From: Desulfoluna limicola
Lineage (GTDB): Bacteria > Desulfobacterota > Desulfobacteria > Desulfobacterales > Desulfolunaceae
Direction of reading: 5' to 3'
Length of the DNA stretch: 64,000 bases
Assembly (NCBI RefSeq): GCF_021654575.1
Contig: NZ_AP024488.1
Location: 5,607,501 to 5,671,500, forward strand
Shown: positions 44,026 to 52,404 of the stretch, in pieces
Layout of the letters: every line of letters begins with the position of its first letter
Numbering within the stretch: position 1 is the first letter of the stretch
The notes under the pieces: model-generated
What the model saw: the letters and a program-made list of their open reading frames with translations, nothing else
Database searches by the model: none
What the model was told of the DNA's origin: nothing
Made by a program: the position numbers and the translations under genes

Positions 44026-46296
44026 TTATCCTTTCAGCCGGTCGCTCAAGGGCTGGGCATGGTTGCGTGTCAGCCGGTGGTTGATAAAGGCGTTGAGGCA
44101 GACCATGGCCCGGTTGGCGGTGAGGTAGGTGGGGACCCCTCCGGCATCCAGGGTTCGGCCCAGCTCGTTGTAGACGGCATCGGCCCGGCTCACCACATTG
44201 ACGGAGACGGCCACCGGTTTTTTGTACTTGTGGACCAGCCGGATAATGCGGGCGGCGATGTTGTCCGGGTTGGTTCTGATCTCCTCGTCGGTGGTGTGGA
44301 TGAGGGCGCTCTGGGGCACGATGGAGACCATGAGGGCGTCGACATCGGGAGACTTCAGCATGATCTCGATGGACTTCTCGAAGATGGCGTCATCGGCCAT
44401 GGGGGTGAGGTCCAGGAGGGGATTGGCCTCCACCATGGGGGGGATGATGGCCCGCAGGGCATCAAGGGTGGCCTCATCAAAATCGGCGATGACGAGCTTG
44501 CCGAGGTTGTCCGCCGCATAGGTCTTTTCGTACCCGGCGTTGGCGATGATGGCCACCCGGTTGCCCGAGACGGTGAAGTCGTTCATGAGGGCAAAGGTTT
44601 TGATGAAATCGCCGTGGTCCACCATGGTGTCGGCCACAATGGCACCGGCCTGTTTGATGGCGGCACGGGCCACGGCGTACTCCCCTGCGATGCTGGCTGT
44701 GTGGGATTCGGTGGCCTTGCGCCCTTCTTCTGTCCGACCTGCCTTGTAGACGATGACCGGTTTGTTGCTGGCCTGGACGGCATTGAAGAATTTTCGGCCC
44801 GCATGTGGCTTGAAACCTTCGATGTAGCAGCCGATGACATTGACCCGGTCATCGTCCTGAAAGTGGGTCACCAGGTCGCAGGGGTCCACGTCGATCTGGT
44901 TGCCGTAACTGACGATCACCTTGGGGGAGATGGCGTTTTTAAGGTTGTCGATTTCAATGATGCCCAGGGCTCCGCTCTGGCTCAGGATGGCCACCTTGTT
45001 CTCCTGTTCCATGCTGACGGAGAACTTGTCCTCGGGGATGAAGAAGGTGTTGAGCCCTTTTTTCCCCTCGCTGCCTTCGTAGATGATGCCCAGGCAGTTG
45101 GGGCCGATGAGACGAAAGCCCGCCTCTTTGGCGATGGCGGCGATCTCATCCTCCAGGTCCCGGTTTTTGTCCAGCTCGGCAAATCCGCCCGGGATGAGAA
45201 TGGCGGCCTTCACCCCTTTTTTTGCACACTCCCGGACCACGGGGAGGGTGGCTCCGGCCGGCACCGTGATGATGGCCAGGTCCACGGGGGCGTCGATGTC
45301 CTCCAGGCTGGTGTGGATGGGAAGCTCGTGGCCTTCGATGGACAGGGTGCCCCCCCGGGGGTTGACGCAGAAGATGTCGTCCCGCTCCATGCGAATGAGG
45401 TTGGCGGTGATGATGTTGCCCGGCTTGGCGTTGTCGGAGGTTGAGATCCCCACCACGGCAATGCCGTTGGGCTCGAAAAAGGGCGTCATGGTCTCTTTGG
45501 GGGCGATGGCAAGGTCGGGCAGGGCCCCTCGTTTTTCAAAGCGGGCGAAGCCGTCGATGGCCACGAATCGGCCGTCCTCGCTGAAGACCAGGGGGTTTAC
45601 CTCGAACTCCGTGATGACGTAGCGGGTGCCGTGATCGAAGGTGGTGGAGAAGGCCACCGCCAGGTTGGAGAAGGCGACCCCGGCGTCCACGATGCGGCTC
45701 ACGTCCGTTTCCCGGCCGCGTGCCTTGAATTTTTCATAGATGTGGGACGACTCCAGCAGGGCTGAGGTCCAGCTGCGGTCCACGGGGGCGAGGATGAGGT
45801 TGGGCGGGGAGAAATGCTTGGCAAAGAATTCGGCGTCGCTGCCCCCCTTGGAAAAGGAGAGGATGGGCCCAAAGGTTTCGCTCTCCCGAAAGCCCAGGAG
45901 GATTTCATTGCCCAGCTCGGGGTTGTAGTCCACGCGCTCGGTGATGAGCACCCCTTCCACAGGCACCCCCATCTCCTCAAAAGCCGCCGTCATTTTTTCA
46001 AAGGTGTACCGGACAAAATCGGGATCGGCGTGGACCATGCGCACGCCCCCGGCGCTCTCTTTGTGGGTGACGGCGGACGAGACAATCTTCATCACCAGCT
46101 TGGGGCCCCCGATGGCGTGGAGAAGCTCCCGGGTGATGGTGTCCGCAGAGGTGACCAGGACGTGACGTGGCACATGGATGCCCATGGTGTGGAGAATGCC
46201 GTACACTTCATGTTCGTAGAGCATGTCGCGTCCGGCCTCGTGGGCGGCGTGGATCATGGTTTCAATCTGGTCTTTCAGGATGCTTTCCATGGGCAT
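44026..46296 (-). CDS. ADP-forming acetyl/acyl-CoA synthetase (fused subunits)
   Basis: The protein has 756 residues. An N-terminal ATP-grasp part (about 10-235; YEHEVYGILHTMGI, VMKIVSSAVTHKESAGGV) corresponds to the beta subunit. It is followed by a CoA-binding Rossmann domain (GIAVVGISTSDNAKPG) and ligase domains (GPNCLGII, LSQSGALG). KAGRTEEGRKATESHTASIAGE carries the phospho-histidine. The enzyme interconverts acyl-CoA, ADP and Pi with the acid, ATP and CoA, giving substrate-level ATP in anaerobes. The beta-alpha domain order is the less common one. Its acyl specificity is unknown. Confidence 0.9.
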   Translation of the reverse strand: MPMESILKDQIETMIHAAHEAGRDMLYEHEVYGILHTMGIHVPRHVLVTSADTITRELLHAIGGPKLVMKIVSSAVTHKESAGGVRMVHADPDFVRYTFEKMTAAFEEMGVPVEGVLITERVDYNPELGNEILLGFRESETFGPILSFSKGGSDAEFFAKHFSPPNLILAPVDRSWTSALLESSHIYEKFKARGRETDVSRIVDAGVAFSNLAVAFSTTFDHGTRYVITEFEVNPLVFSEDGRFVAIDGFARFEKRGALPDLAIAPKETMTPFFEPNGIAVVGISTSDNAKPGNIITANLIRMERDDIFCVNPRGGTLSIEGHELPIHTSLEDIDAPVDLAIITVPAGATLPVVRECAKKGVKAAILIPGGFAELDKNRDLEDEIAAIAKEAGFRLIGPNCLGIIYEGSEGKKGLNTFFIPEDKFSVSMEQENKVAILSQSGALGIIEIDNLKNAISPKVIVSYGNQIDVDPCDLVTHFQDDDRVNVIGCYIEGFKPHAGRKFFNAVQASNKPVIVYKAGRTEEGRKATESHTASIAGEYAVARAAIKQAGAIVADTMVDHGDFIKTFALMNDFTVSGNRVAIIANAGYEKTYAADNLGKLVIADFDEATLDALRAIIPPMVEANPLLDLTPMADDAIFEKSIEIMLKSPDVDALMVSIVPQSALIHTTDEEIRTNPDNIAARIIRLVHKYKKPVAVSVNVVSRADAVYNELGRTLDAGGVPTYLTANRAMVCLNAFINHRLTRNHAQPLSDRLKG

Positions 46297-46380
46297 GTGT
46301 CACCTGCCTTGTTTTGGGAATCTATGGGGGGGGCTGGGTCCAACAGGGGAGGCCCAGCGTGAAAGTCGGGTTAAAAAAAT

Positions 46381-46500
46381 GCCTCCGGCGGCAAGGGTGG
46401 CGAAGCCACTGTGGCAAAAAACACCTTGAAAGCAGATCGCGAATGCTCCCGACCTTCGTTCCTCAGGTCGATCACATTCGCTGACGGGCTTCGCCCGTGA
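46381..46500. repeat. Type-A intergenic repeat fragment
   Basis: GCCTCCGGCGGC at 46381 is followed by CAAGGGTGGCGAAGCCACTG, AACACCTTGAAAGCAGATCGC and the GAATGCTCCCGACCTTCG block. It ends in CTGACGGGCTTCGCCCGTG. Tips are missing. Confidence 0.65.
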
Positions 46501-46545
46501 CAACGAAGAGGGTTATTCAACATCCTTGGTGCAGCCCGAAGGATG

Positions 46546-46564
46546 CTTCGTGATCTTCGTGGTT
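46546..46564. repeat. 19-base dispersed repeat, copy 1
   Basis: CTTCGTGATCTTCGTGGTT here matches the inverse copy AACCACGAAGAACACGAAG at 61274-61292 in 18 of 19 positions. Both lie in intergenic DNA. Each unit contains two imperfect CTTCGTG halves. Confidence 0.6.
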
Positions 46565-46831
46565 ATGCCCGGTGACCGAACGATGAGGGCTTTGAAAGTT
46601 CGGGCTTTTGTCTTCTGTTGAAGCCGGAACCCTTCAAAAGGATAATGGGCCGGTAAAATCCTGTCAACAATGGGTGGCAAGGGATTTGGAAAGAGAGGCT
46701 TATCGAGGTTCAAAAGGTGTACGGGCCTTGAAGATTGAAACGTACACGTATGGCGGGAGCAGGGGACGACGCTTTTCCAGGAGACGATGCGCTGGAAGGC
46801 AGTCGTCTCCCTGTGTTTCTTAGCCCTGAAG

Positions 46832-47063
46832 GTAAGAGCTCAGCGTGTGCCTCTGGCGACCCTGCCGGGGTCAAGTGTTTGAAAGGTTTTATAGACAGGC
46901 TTGTTTGGCTTGGGCAGGAACCACCTCAGTCAAAGGCGGATGTGAGTTGCCCCGAGGAACGAGGGGGAAAGCGCATCCGCAACCAGCTTTCAAGGTGTTT
47001 TTGCCTAAAGTGGCTTCGCCACCCTTGCCGCCGGAGGCTGTTTTTTGGGCGTTGAATCGTTAC
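46832..47063. mobile_element. MITE-like element inserted at the stop codon of the cysteine desulfurase fusion gene
   Basis: This 232-bp element runs from a diverged tip GTAAGAGCTCAGC (46832-46844) to GTTGAATCGTTAC (47051-47063). CCCTGAAG flanks it perfectly on both sides (46824-46831 and 47064-47071). The left part is a type-B block and the right part a type-A block with CCCGAGGAACGAGGGGG. The TAA stop of the downstream minus-strand gene lies within the right tip. Removing the element gives a gene end with the same last residues, GGC-TAA instead of GGG-TAA. Confidence 0.85.
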
Positions 47064-48493
47064 CCCTGAAGCTGCCTGACCATCTCGGGCAGGAGGGAAA
47101 AGAGGTAGTCGATGTCTTCCCGGGTGGTGCTGCGTCCCAGGCCGAAGCGAAGGGTACCGTATCGGGTGCTATCGGCCTGAATGGCATGCAGGACGTGGGA
47201 CACTTCGCGGCTGCCGGAGTGGCAGGCGGAACCGGAGGAGACAGCGATCCCTGCGTTGGCAAGGCTCAGGAGAAGAGCGCCGGCGTCCACGCCGGGGAAG
47301 CCGATGCTGAGGTTATGGGGAATCCGGGCCGTGAGGCTTCCGTTCACCACGCAGCCGGTAACGGACGCATGGAGTCGGTCAAGAAAGTAAGCGTTCAGCC
47401 GTGTCAGGCGGTCCCACTCCTCATCCATCTCATGATGTGCCAGTTGCGCTGCTTTGGCCAGGGCGATGATGTGGCCGACGTTTTCAGTTCCCGCACGGCG
47501 TCCCAGCTCCTGGCCGCCACCGTGGATGACGGGCACCAGGTCAACGGAGTCGTCCACGTAGAGGGCACCGATCCCCTTGGGGCCGTAAATTTTATGGCCT
47601 GAAAAGCTCATGAGGGTGACCCCCATCTCTTTCGGGGAGAGAGGCAGGCGCCCGAAGGCCTGGACGGCATCCACCATAAACGGCACTTCGGCCATCTTCA
47701 GGAGTGCTCCAATTTTCCGGATGGGGGTGATGGTCCCGATCTCGTTGTTCGCCGCCATGGCGCAGACAAGGATCGTGTCGGACCTCAGGGCCTCCATGAT
47801 GGCCGTGGGGTCGATGGTGCCATCTTTTTTGGGGGGAATGAAGCTGATGTCAAAACCCAGCATGCCCAGAAAATGGACAGACTCAATGACGGAGGGATGC
47901 TCGATCTCGGTGGTGATGATGTGCCCTTTGGCGGGGCTGTCCATGTAGCGACAGGCAATGCCCTTGATGGCCAGGTTGTTGGCCTCCGACCCGCTGCCGG
48001 TGAAGATGATATTTTGGGGTTGGGCATCAATCAGGCCGGCGATGGACTTTCGGGCATTCATCACCAGGTCAAAGGCTGCTTTGCCCTCTGGACTGCTGCT
48101 GGAGGGGTTGCCGAACCCCATTTCCCCGCTGTAGTAGCGCGCCATCAGATCCCGGACTTCGGCACGGGGAGGGGTGGTGGCGTTGTGGTCAAGAAAAAGG
48201 GCTCTTCCCGGCTCACCGGTCACCTCGGCCACAGGTTTGCAACCATCCTCTCCCTGCTTGACGGGGATGCCGCACCAGGCGTAGACGGAGGCGATGCCGT
48301 GTGGAAAGAGCCGCTCAAGGGTAGGGCGGTCTGTCCCTGTCGCTTTCTGGATGGCGGTGTACAGGGGGGGCACCCCATGGGTCTCGTAGTGGGTATGTGC
48401 GAAGGTGAGGATTTTCCGGTGTGCTTCGGTGAGCGTCACCCCGGTCCGCCTCGACATCTGGTTCATGAAGGTCTTTATGTAATTGCTCAGCAC
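47060..48493 (-). CDS. Fusion of a DsrC/TusE-like domain to a NifS/IscS-like cysteine desulfurase
   Basis: The protein has 477 residues. Residues about 19-88 resemble the C-terminal part of DsrC/TusE: LTEAHRKILTFAHTHYE, the LFPHG motif, and Cys74 and Cys85, spaced 11 apart as the two redox cysteines of DsrC. Residues 97-477 are a complete cysteine desulfurase: FLDHNATTPP, GSGSEANNLA, EIEHP (His199), PLP Lys301 in SFSGHKIYG and the persulfide cysteine Cys424 in SSGSACHSGSREVSHVL. It probably makes a persulfide and hands sulfur to its own DsrC-like arm or to a partner. Its start overlaps the DUF169 gene. Confidence 0.85.
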   Translation of the reverse strand: MLSNYIKTFMNQMSRRTGVTLTEAHRKILTFAHTHYETHGVPPLYTAIQKATGTDRPTLERLFPHGIASVYAWCGIPVKQGEDGCKPVAEVTGEPGRALFLDHNATTPPRAEVRDLMARYYSGEMGFGNPSSSSPEGKAAFDLVMNARKSIAGLIDAQPQNIIFTGSGSEANNLAIKGIACRYMDSPAKGHIITTEIEHPSVIESVHFLGMLGFDISFIPPKKDGTIDPTAIMEALRSDTILVCAMAANNEIGTITPIRKIGALLKMAEVPFMVDAVQAFGRLPLSPKEMGVTLMSFSGHKIYGPKGIGALYVDDSVDLVPVIHGGGQELGRRAGTENVGHIIALAKAAQLAHHEMDEEWDRLTRLNAYFLDRLHASVTGCVVNGSLTARIPHNLSIGFPGVDAGALLLSLANAGIAVSSGSACHSGSREVSHVLHAIQADSTRYGTLRFGLGRSTTREDIDYLFSLLPEMVRQLQG

Positions 48494-49365
48494 TGCCTGG
48501 CACCTGGATAATCTGGAAAGGGGTAGCCGGTAAACGAACGTTTCATCCCTTCAGCAAGGGTTTCGAACTGAGAGGCGGGAATGCCCATTCCCATCCGATC
48601 CGGGCCGTATTTGGCGATCAGCCGTGCGCCCAGGCAGTACGATGAAACGTTGATGCGTCCGGTTAAGTAAGGCCGGACAATGAGGTCGGAGTTTACCACG
48701 CGCAGGCCTCCCATGGAAGCCTCGATGCGCTCTCCGGTCATGAATTGCCATGCCTGGACCAGTCGGGTCAGCTCCACGGGTCTTACGCCCAGAACGATGA
48801 CGTCGGGCTCTACAGGCACCTCATCCCCCAGGTCCGGGTTGTAGAAGAGGACGGCCCGGGTGTCGGCAGGCTCGATGCAGACCATATCAGAAATGGCTTT
48901 CCGGGCGGTTTCAATGTCTTTGTAGCGGCCGGAATCCTCCGGTCCGAACAGGGCGAAGTCGGGGCGCTCTTCACTGTGGCAGGCGTAAACGGTGCCGCGC
49001 TGGAAGTCGGCGGGGCTGGGGGGGGCGAACCTCTCTTGGTCCGGGGCCTGGTCCTTCATGATGTTCGTGTAGACACGGGGGCCTGAAAGGGGGGCCTCTT
49101 CATCCTGACCCACAAGGCCAAAGCTGATGGCGGCGGCCACACACCCGATGTTTTCCCGGGTGAGGCAGACAGCATCTCCCAGGACAGCCTGCCGTTCTGC
49201 CTGGCATGCGGTGAGGGTGACGCCGACGGGGGCATGGGCTGAAGCAAACCCGGGAAGGTCTTCGTTTTTTTTGAATATTTTCACAAAGGAGACGGGGAGA
49301 GGCAGACCCTCCACCCCGAAGTGGGTCAAGAGAGTCCGGTAGGTATCACATGCTTTGGGGGTCAT
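48487..49365 (-). CDS. DUF169 family protein
   Basis: The protein has 292 residues and matches the DUF169 pattern: PVSFVKIFKK near the start, an internal CLTRENIGCVAAAISFGL cysteine segment, VEPDVIVLGVRPVELTRLVQAW and a C-terminal SSYCLGARLIAKYGPDRMGMGIP. The function is unknown. Several cysteines (in LTACQ, VCLTRENIGCV, VYACHSEE and SSYCLG) could bind metal or sulfur. It overlaps the start of the DsrC-like/cysteine desulfurase fusion by seven bases, so the two are translated together and probably work together. Confidence 0.83.
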   Translation of the reverse strand: MTPKACDTYRTLLTHFGVEGLPLPVSFVKIFKKNEDLPGFASAHAPVGVTLTACQAERQAVLGDAVCLTRENIGCVAAAISFGLVGQDEEAPLSGPRVYTNIMKDQAPDQERFAPPSPADFQRGTVYACHSEERPDFALFGPEDSGRYKDIETARKAISDMVCIEPADTRAVLFYNPDLGDEVPVEPDVIVLGVRPVELTRLVQAWQFMTGERIEASMGGLRVVNSDLIVRPYLTGRINVSSYCLGARLIAKYGPDRMGMGIPASQFETLAEGMKRSFTGYPFPDYPGARQC

Positions 49366-49560
49366 CCATCCTCCTGGCTCGTGTTGCTCAAATCATCGGC
49401 TGTCATCCGGCAATACCGTCCGGGCACTGGCTGTGTCGTCTTTTTACAACCGCTTCAATCTGTGATAATTTGATGAAAATGTCGATTAAAACAAGGGTTA
49501 TTTTTGTTTGCGCATTGATCCCTATGATTCTCCACCCAAACCCTCAACAGTGAGAGGCCC

Positions 49561-50271
49561 ATGGAAACCCTGTCCGTTCTCTACAACTTTTCAATGGCGG
49601 AGAAGGGAAGCGAGCGCTTCACGCTCTCTATTGATGCGGAGACCCTTGAGCTGATTCGCCCACCCGCCACGCCAACCCCGGAGTGGACCCGGCTGGGCTT
49701 TCATATCTGTCCCCATTGTCCGTACACGGAAAAGACCATGAGCCGGTGCCCGGTGGCCTTGAGCCTGGCCGAGGTGACGGAACGGTTCGGGTCCATTCTT
49801 TCTTATGACACCGTGGCGTTGGAGGTGGTGACCTCCGAGAGGGTGGTCAAGCAGACCGCAACGGCCCAACGGTGCGTCAGCTCTCTTATCGGATTGTTGA
49901 TGGCCACCAGCGGGTGTCCCCATACCGCTTTTTTTAAACCCATGGCCCGGTTTCATCTGCCCCTTGCCAGTGAAGCAGAGACCCTTTACAGGTCGACAAG
50001 CATGTACCTGCTCTCCCGTTACTTTGTTGGGATGAGGGACGGGGAGGCCCGTGTGGAACTGGATGGGCTGACAAAGATCTACGACAACCTTCAGACCCTG
50101 AACCGCCATATCGCCAAGCGCCTGCGGGCCGCCTCAAAGACCGACTCGGCCGTTAACGCCCTGGTGATCCTTGATCTCTACGCCGAAGCGGCTCCTTATG
50201 CCATCGAAGATGCTCTGGACACACTGGAGCCCCTTTTCAGCCAGTACATCAAGGCTGACGAGCTGGGTTAG
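49561..50271 (+). CDS. Conserved hypothetical protein with cysteine pairs
   Basis: The protein has 236 residues. The N-terminal part looks like a beta-domain (YNFSMAEKGSERFTLSIDAETLEL). It is followed by LGFHICPHCPYTEKTMSRCP, a possible metal site, and by LMATSGCPHTAFFKPMARFH. I recall similar deltaproteobacterial proteins without known function but cannot assign a family firmly. No signal peptide or membrane helix is visible. It converges with the FapA-like gene, overlapping its stop by four bases. Confidence 0.75.
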   Translation: METLSVLYNFSMAEKGSERFTLSIDAETLELIRPPATPTPEWTRLGFHICPHCPYTEKTMSRCPVALSLAEVTERFGSILSYDTVALEVVTSERVVKQTATAQRCVSSLIGLLMATSGCPHTAFFKPMARFHLPLASEAETLYRSTSMYLLSRYFVGMRDGEARVELDGLTKIYDNLQTLNRHIAKRLRAASKTDSAVNALVILDLYAEAAPYAIEDALDTLEPLFSQYIKADELG

Positions 50272-51995
50272 CCCCGCTTGTTTGAGAAGGTCAGTCCGCT
50301 CTTCAGGGTGAACCCCCCCTTGATACTCACCGCGTGGTCCTGGTCCTTTTCCGGGGGGGCGGCGAGAACCAGGGGGTCCTTGTCCCGGTCCCCGAGGTGG
50401 AGCTCAATGGCGGCGGAAGGTCGGATGCGTGCATTGATGCTGAAGGAGATGGCTGAAAGGCGCCCCTCCACCGATTCGATCTCGGTGCCAAGCTCTTTGT
50501 CGCGCGCCTCATATTCCCAGAATTGCTTCAGTTCCTGCTTTATGAGCTCAACAGTGCGCAGGGCATTGGTTACCGCCAGGCCATTGTTTCCCCTCTTCAG
50601 GCAGGACATAAGGGCAGGGACTTTGTCAAAGTCATATGCCTTGAGGGACTGGACGATCTCTTTGAAAACCGAGCAGACGGAGCTGTCTTCTCCAAAGGCA
50701 GCCGAGAGGCTCTTTAATTCGCACACAAGTGTTGCCTTGGTTTTATTGAGCTTTTCCTCCGCCTCGAGGCGGTCGGCGGCAACCTGCTTCTTCTCCTTGA
50801 TCATCTCTTGCCGCTTGGTAAAGAGCTCCCCCCCCAATACCACGCGGTTGGTTCCACTGGCGCGGACCTTGTCGAGGTCAACGATGCACGCATGGATACG
50901 GGTGTTGAGCAGCAGGCTGGTCGAGGCGTTCATTTCCACCCGATACCCCGTGATCAGGGACTCGATGGCCTCCCGTTGAATGGCGATGGTCCCGTTATGG
51001 GAGGTGATGGTCGAGGCGGAAACGCTTCGGCAGGAGATGTCTCCATTGGCCGTTAAAACACTACCGGGCAGCATCTGGTCCACATCGGCTTTTTTACCTG
51101 CCACCACGTCACCACCAGCGATGGCTCGGATACTGGCGGATCCCGCGACATTGACCATGAACCCTTCGCAGACCGTCTCTGCCTGAAGGCTGACCGGGCA
51201 GGGCTCCTCGCTTCCGATGTTTCCCACGGAGTAATCAATGTCTCCCATCACAATCCGGTCGTTGACATCGATGAAAACGATGTTTTTCTGTTCCATGCGG
51301 GTGGTAACCACCCCTTCTTTTGAGGCTTTTACATCATAACCTGGGTGCCCGTCTTCCGTGGTGATGTAAACCTTTTCCACATTTTTGCCCAGCTGAAGGG
51401 GGTATTCCTTGGCCGGGACTGCCTGGATGGGGGCGCCCCCGTGGGAGAGGCCGTTTTTTTCGGAGTCCGGAAGGGTGACCTGCAGAAGGGGGGCTCCTGC
51501 CTTGACCGACGGGTATCGGTGGAGTTCACGGAAATCGATGCGGCCGTCAGAGAGAATTCTCCCTGCGTCGGACCCTTGATCAAAAAAGGTGTGGATGATT
51601 TCACCGCTTTGTCCATCCTGAGGCAGGGTGCCGGAGACGGTGAGGGTGACGTCGTTGCCCTGGGAGGCCAGGGTTACGGTTCGGCCGAGGCCTTCATCAT
51701 CCCACGGGACGAAGATCGATTCGTGAAAATCCTCTTCAGCCAGAACCCCGTGAATGATCAGAGCGCTTATTTTGACTGTTTCCAGGTGAAACCGCTGCAG
51801 AATTTGAAGAAGGGCAAGGGCGTAGACCTTCTCTTCACCTGTTTGCATCGTGGTGGTGATGGTGGCGGTAAGGGTTTCAGCGGTATGGACCAGGGCGCCG
51901 AATAGATAGTTCTCCACAATCTCTGCCTTGGCCTGTTCCCGCTCGGAGACGGGAATTTCTGTGAGGGGAATCACCGCCAGTCCTGTTTCGGTCAT
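50268..51995 (-). CDS. FapA/DUF342-family protein
   Basis: The protein has 575 residues. The central part (about 190-400) shows the DUF342/FapA polymerising beta-helix pattern: GVVTTRMEQKNIVFIDVND, VGNIGSEEPCPVSLQAETVCEGFMVNVAGSASIRAIAGGDVV, then short repeats such as GSVLTANGDISCRSVSAS. A coiled-coil-like region (about 400-430, KRQEMIKEKKQVAADRLEAEE) follows. Family members form cytoplasmic scaffolds; the role here is unknown. The start has an AAAGGAGTG site. It converges with the preceding gene. Confidence 0.8.
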   Translation of the reverse strand: MTETGLAVIPLTEIPVSEREQAKAEIVENYLFGALVHTAETLTATITTTMQTGEEKVYALALLQILQRFHLETVKISALIIHGVLAEEDFHESIFVPWDDEGLGRTVTLASQGNDVTLTVSGTLPQDGQSGEIIHTFFDQGSDAGRILSDGRIDFRELHRYPSVKAGAPLLQVTLPDSEKNGLSHGGAPIQAVPAKEYPLQLGKNVEKVYITTEDGHPGYDVKASKEGVVTTRMEQKNIVFIDVNDRIVMGDIDYSVGNIGSEEPCPVSLQAETVCEGFMVNVAGSASIRAIAGGDVVAGKKADVDQMLPGSVLTANGDISCRSVSASTITSHNGTIAIQREAIESLITGYRVEMNASTSLLLNTRIHACIVDLDKVRASGTNRVVLGGELFTKRQEMIKEKKQVAADRLEAEEKLNKTKATLVCELKSLSAAFGEDSSVCSVFKEIVQSLKAYDFDKVPALMSCLKRGNNGLAVTNALRTVELIKQELKQFWEYEARDKELGTEIESVEGRLSAISFSINARIRPSAAIELHLGDRDKDPLVLAAPPEKDQDHAVSIKGGFTLKSGLTFSNKRG

Positions 51996-52404
51996 TTGTT
52001 ACACTCCTTTGCATAAACCACCCGGAACCCTTCTCCCTCCTTGGTGAAGGGGCGAAATCACAGCATGCGCCATGGCCAAGATGAGAGCCCATGGATACAT
52101 GTTGTCGCTATCCCCGCTATCGGCCGTGTTTGATAAAAAGTTTAGAATGAAAATGAAAGAAGGCCTCTTAACCTACGGATTCTTTGACCAAACTATACCC
52201 GACTCAAGAGGTATGGTTTAACTCGATTCTGTGTCCGGGATGGATCACTGAGGCCATATTTGCAATGTCTCGGGTTACCGACAGGGGAGCCCATGTTTGC
52301 TTTATTATCAGGCGTGTACCCACGATGGGCTCATGTGAGGTGGCGTTCAGACAGAGGTGGATGCGTGTGGAGCAAGGCAGCTGAGGGGGCCCTTGTCTCA
52401 TGGG
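51996..52404. other. Gap between the FapA-like and M48 protease genes
   Basis: Both neighbours are on the minus strand. The 409 bases contain the ribosome binding site of the FapA-like gene near 52001-52012 and otherwise no gene, terminator or repeat that I can recognise. Confidence 0.4.

Noticed and set aside
43855-45444. A 529-codon open frame on the plus strand opposite the acyl-CoA synthetase gene
   Set aside because: The minus-strand protein has clear ATP-grasp and CoA-ligase motifs. The opposite frame is a GC-rich shadow with Gly/Val/Asp-biased composition and no family features.
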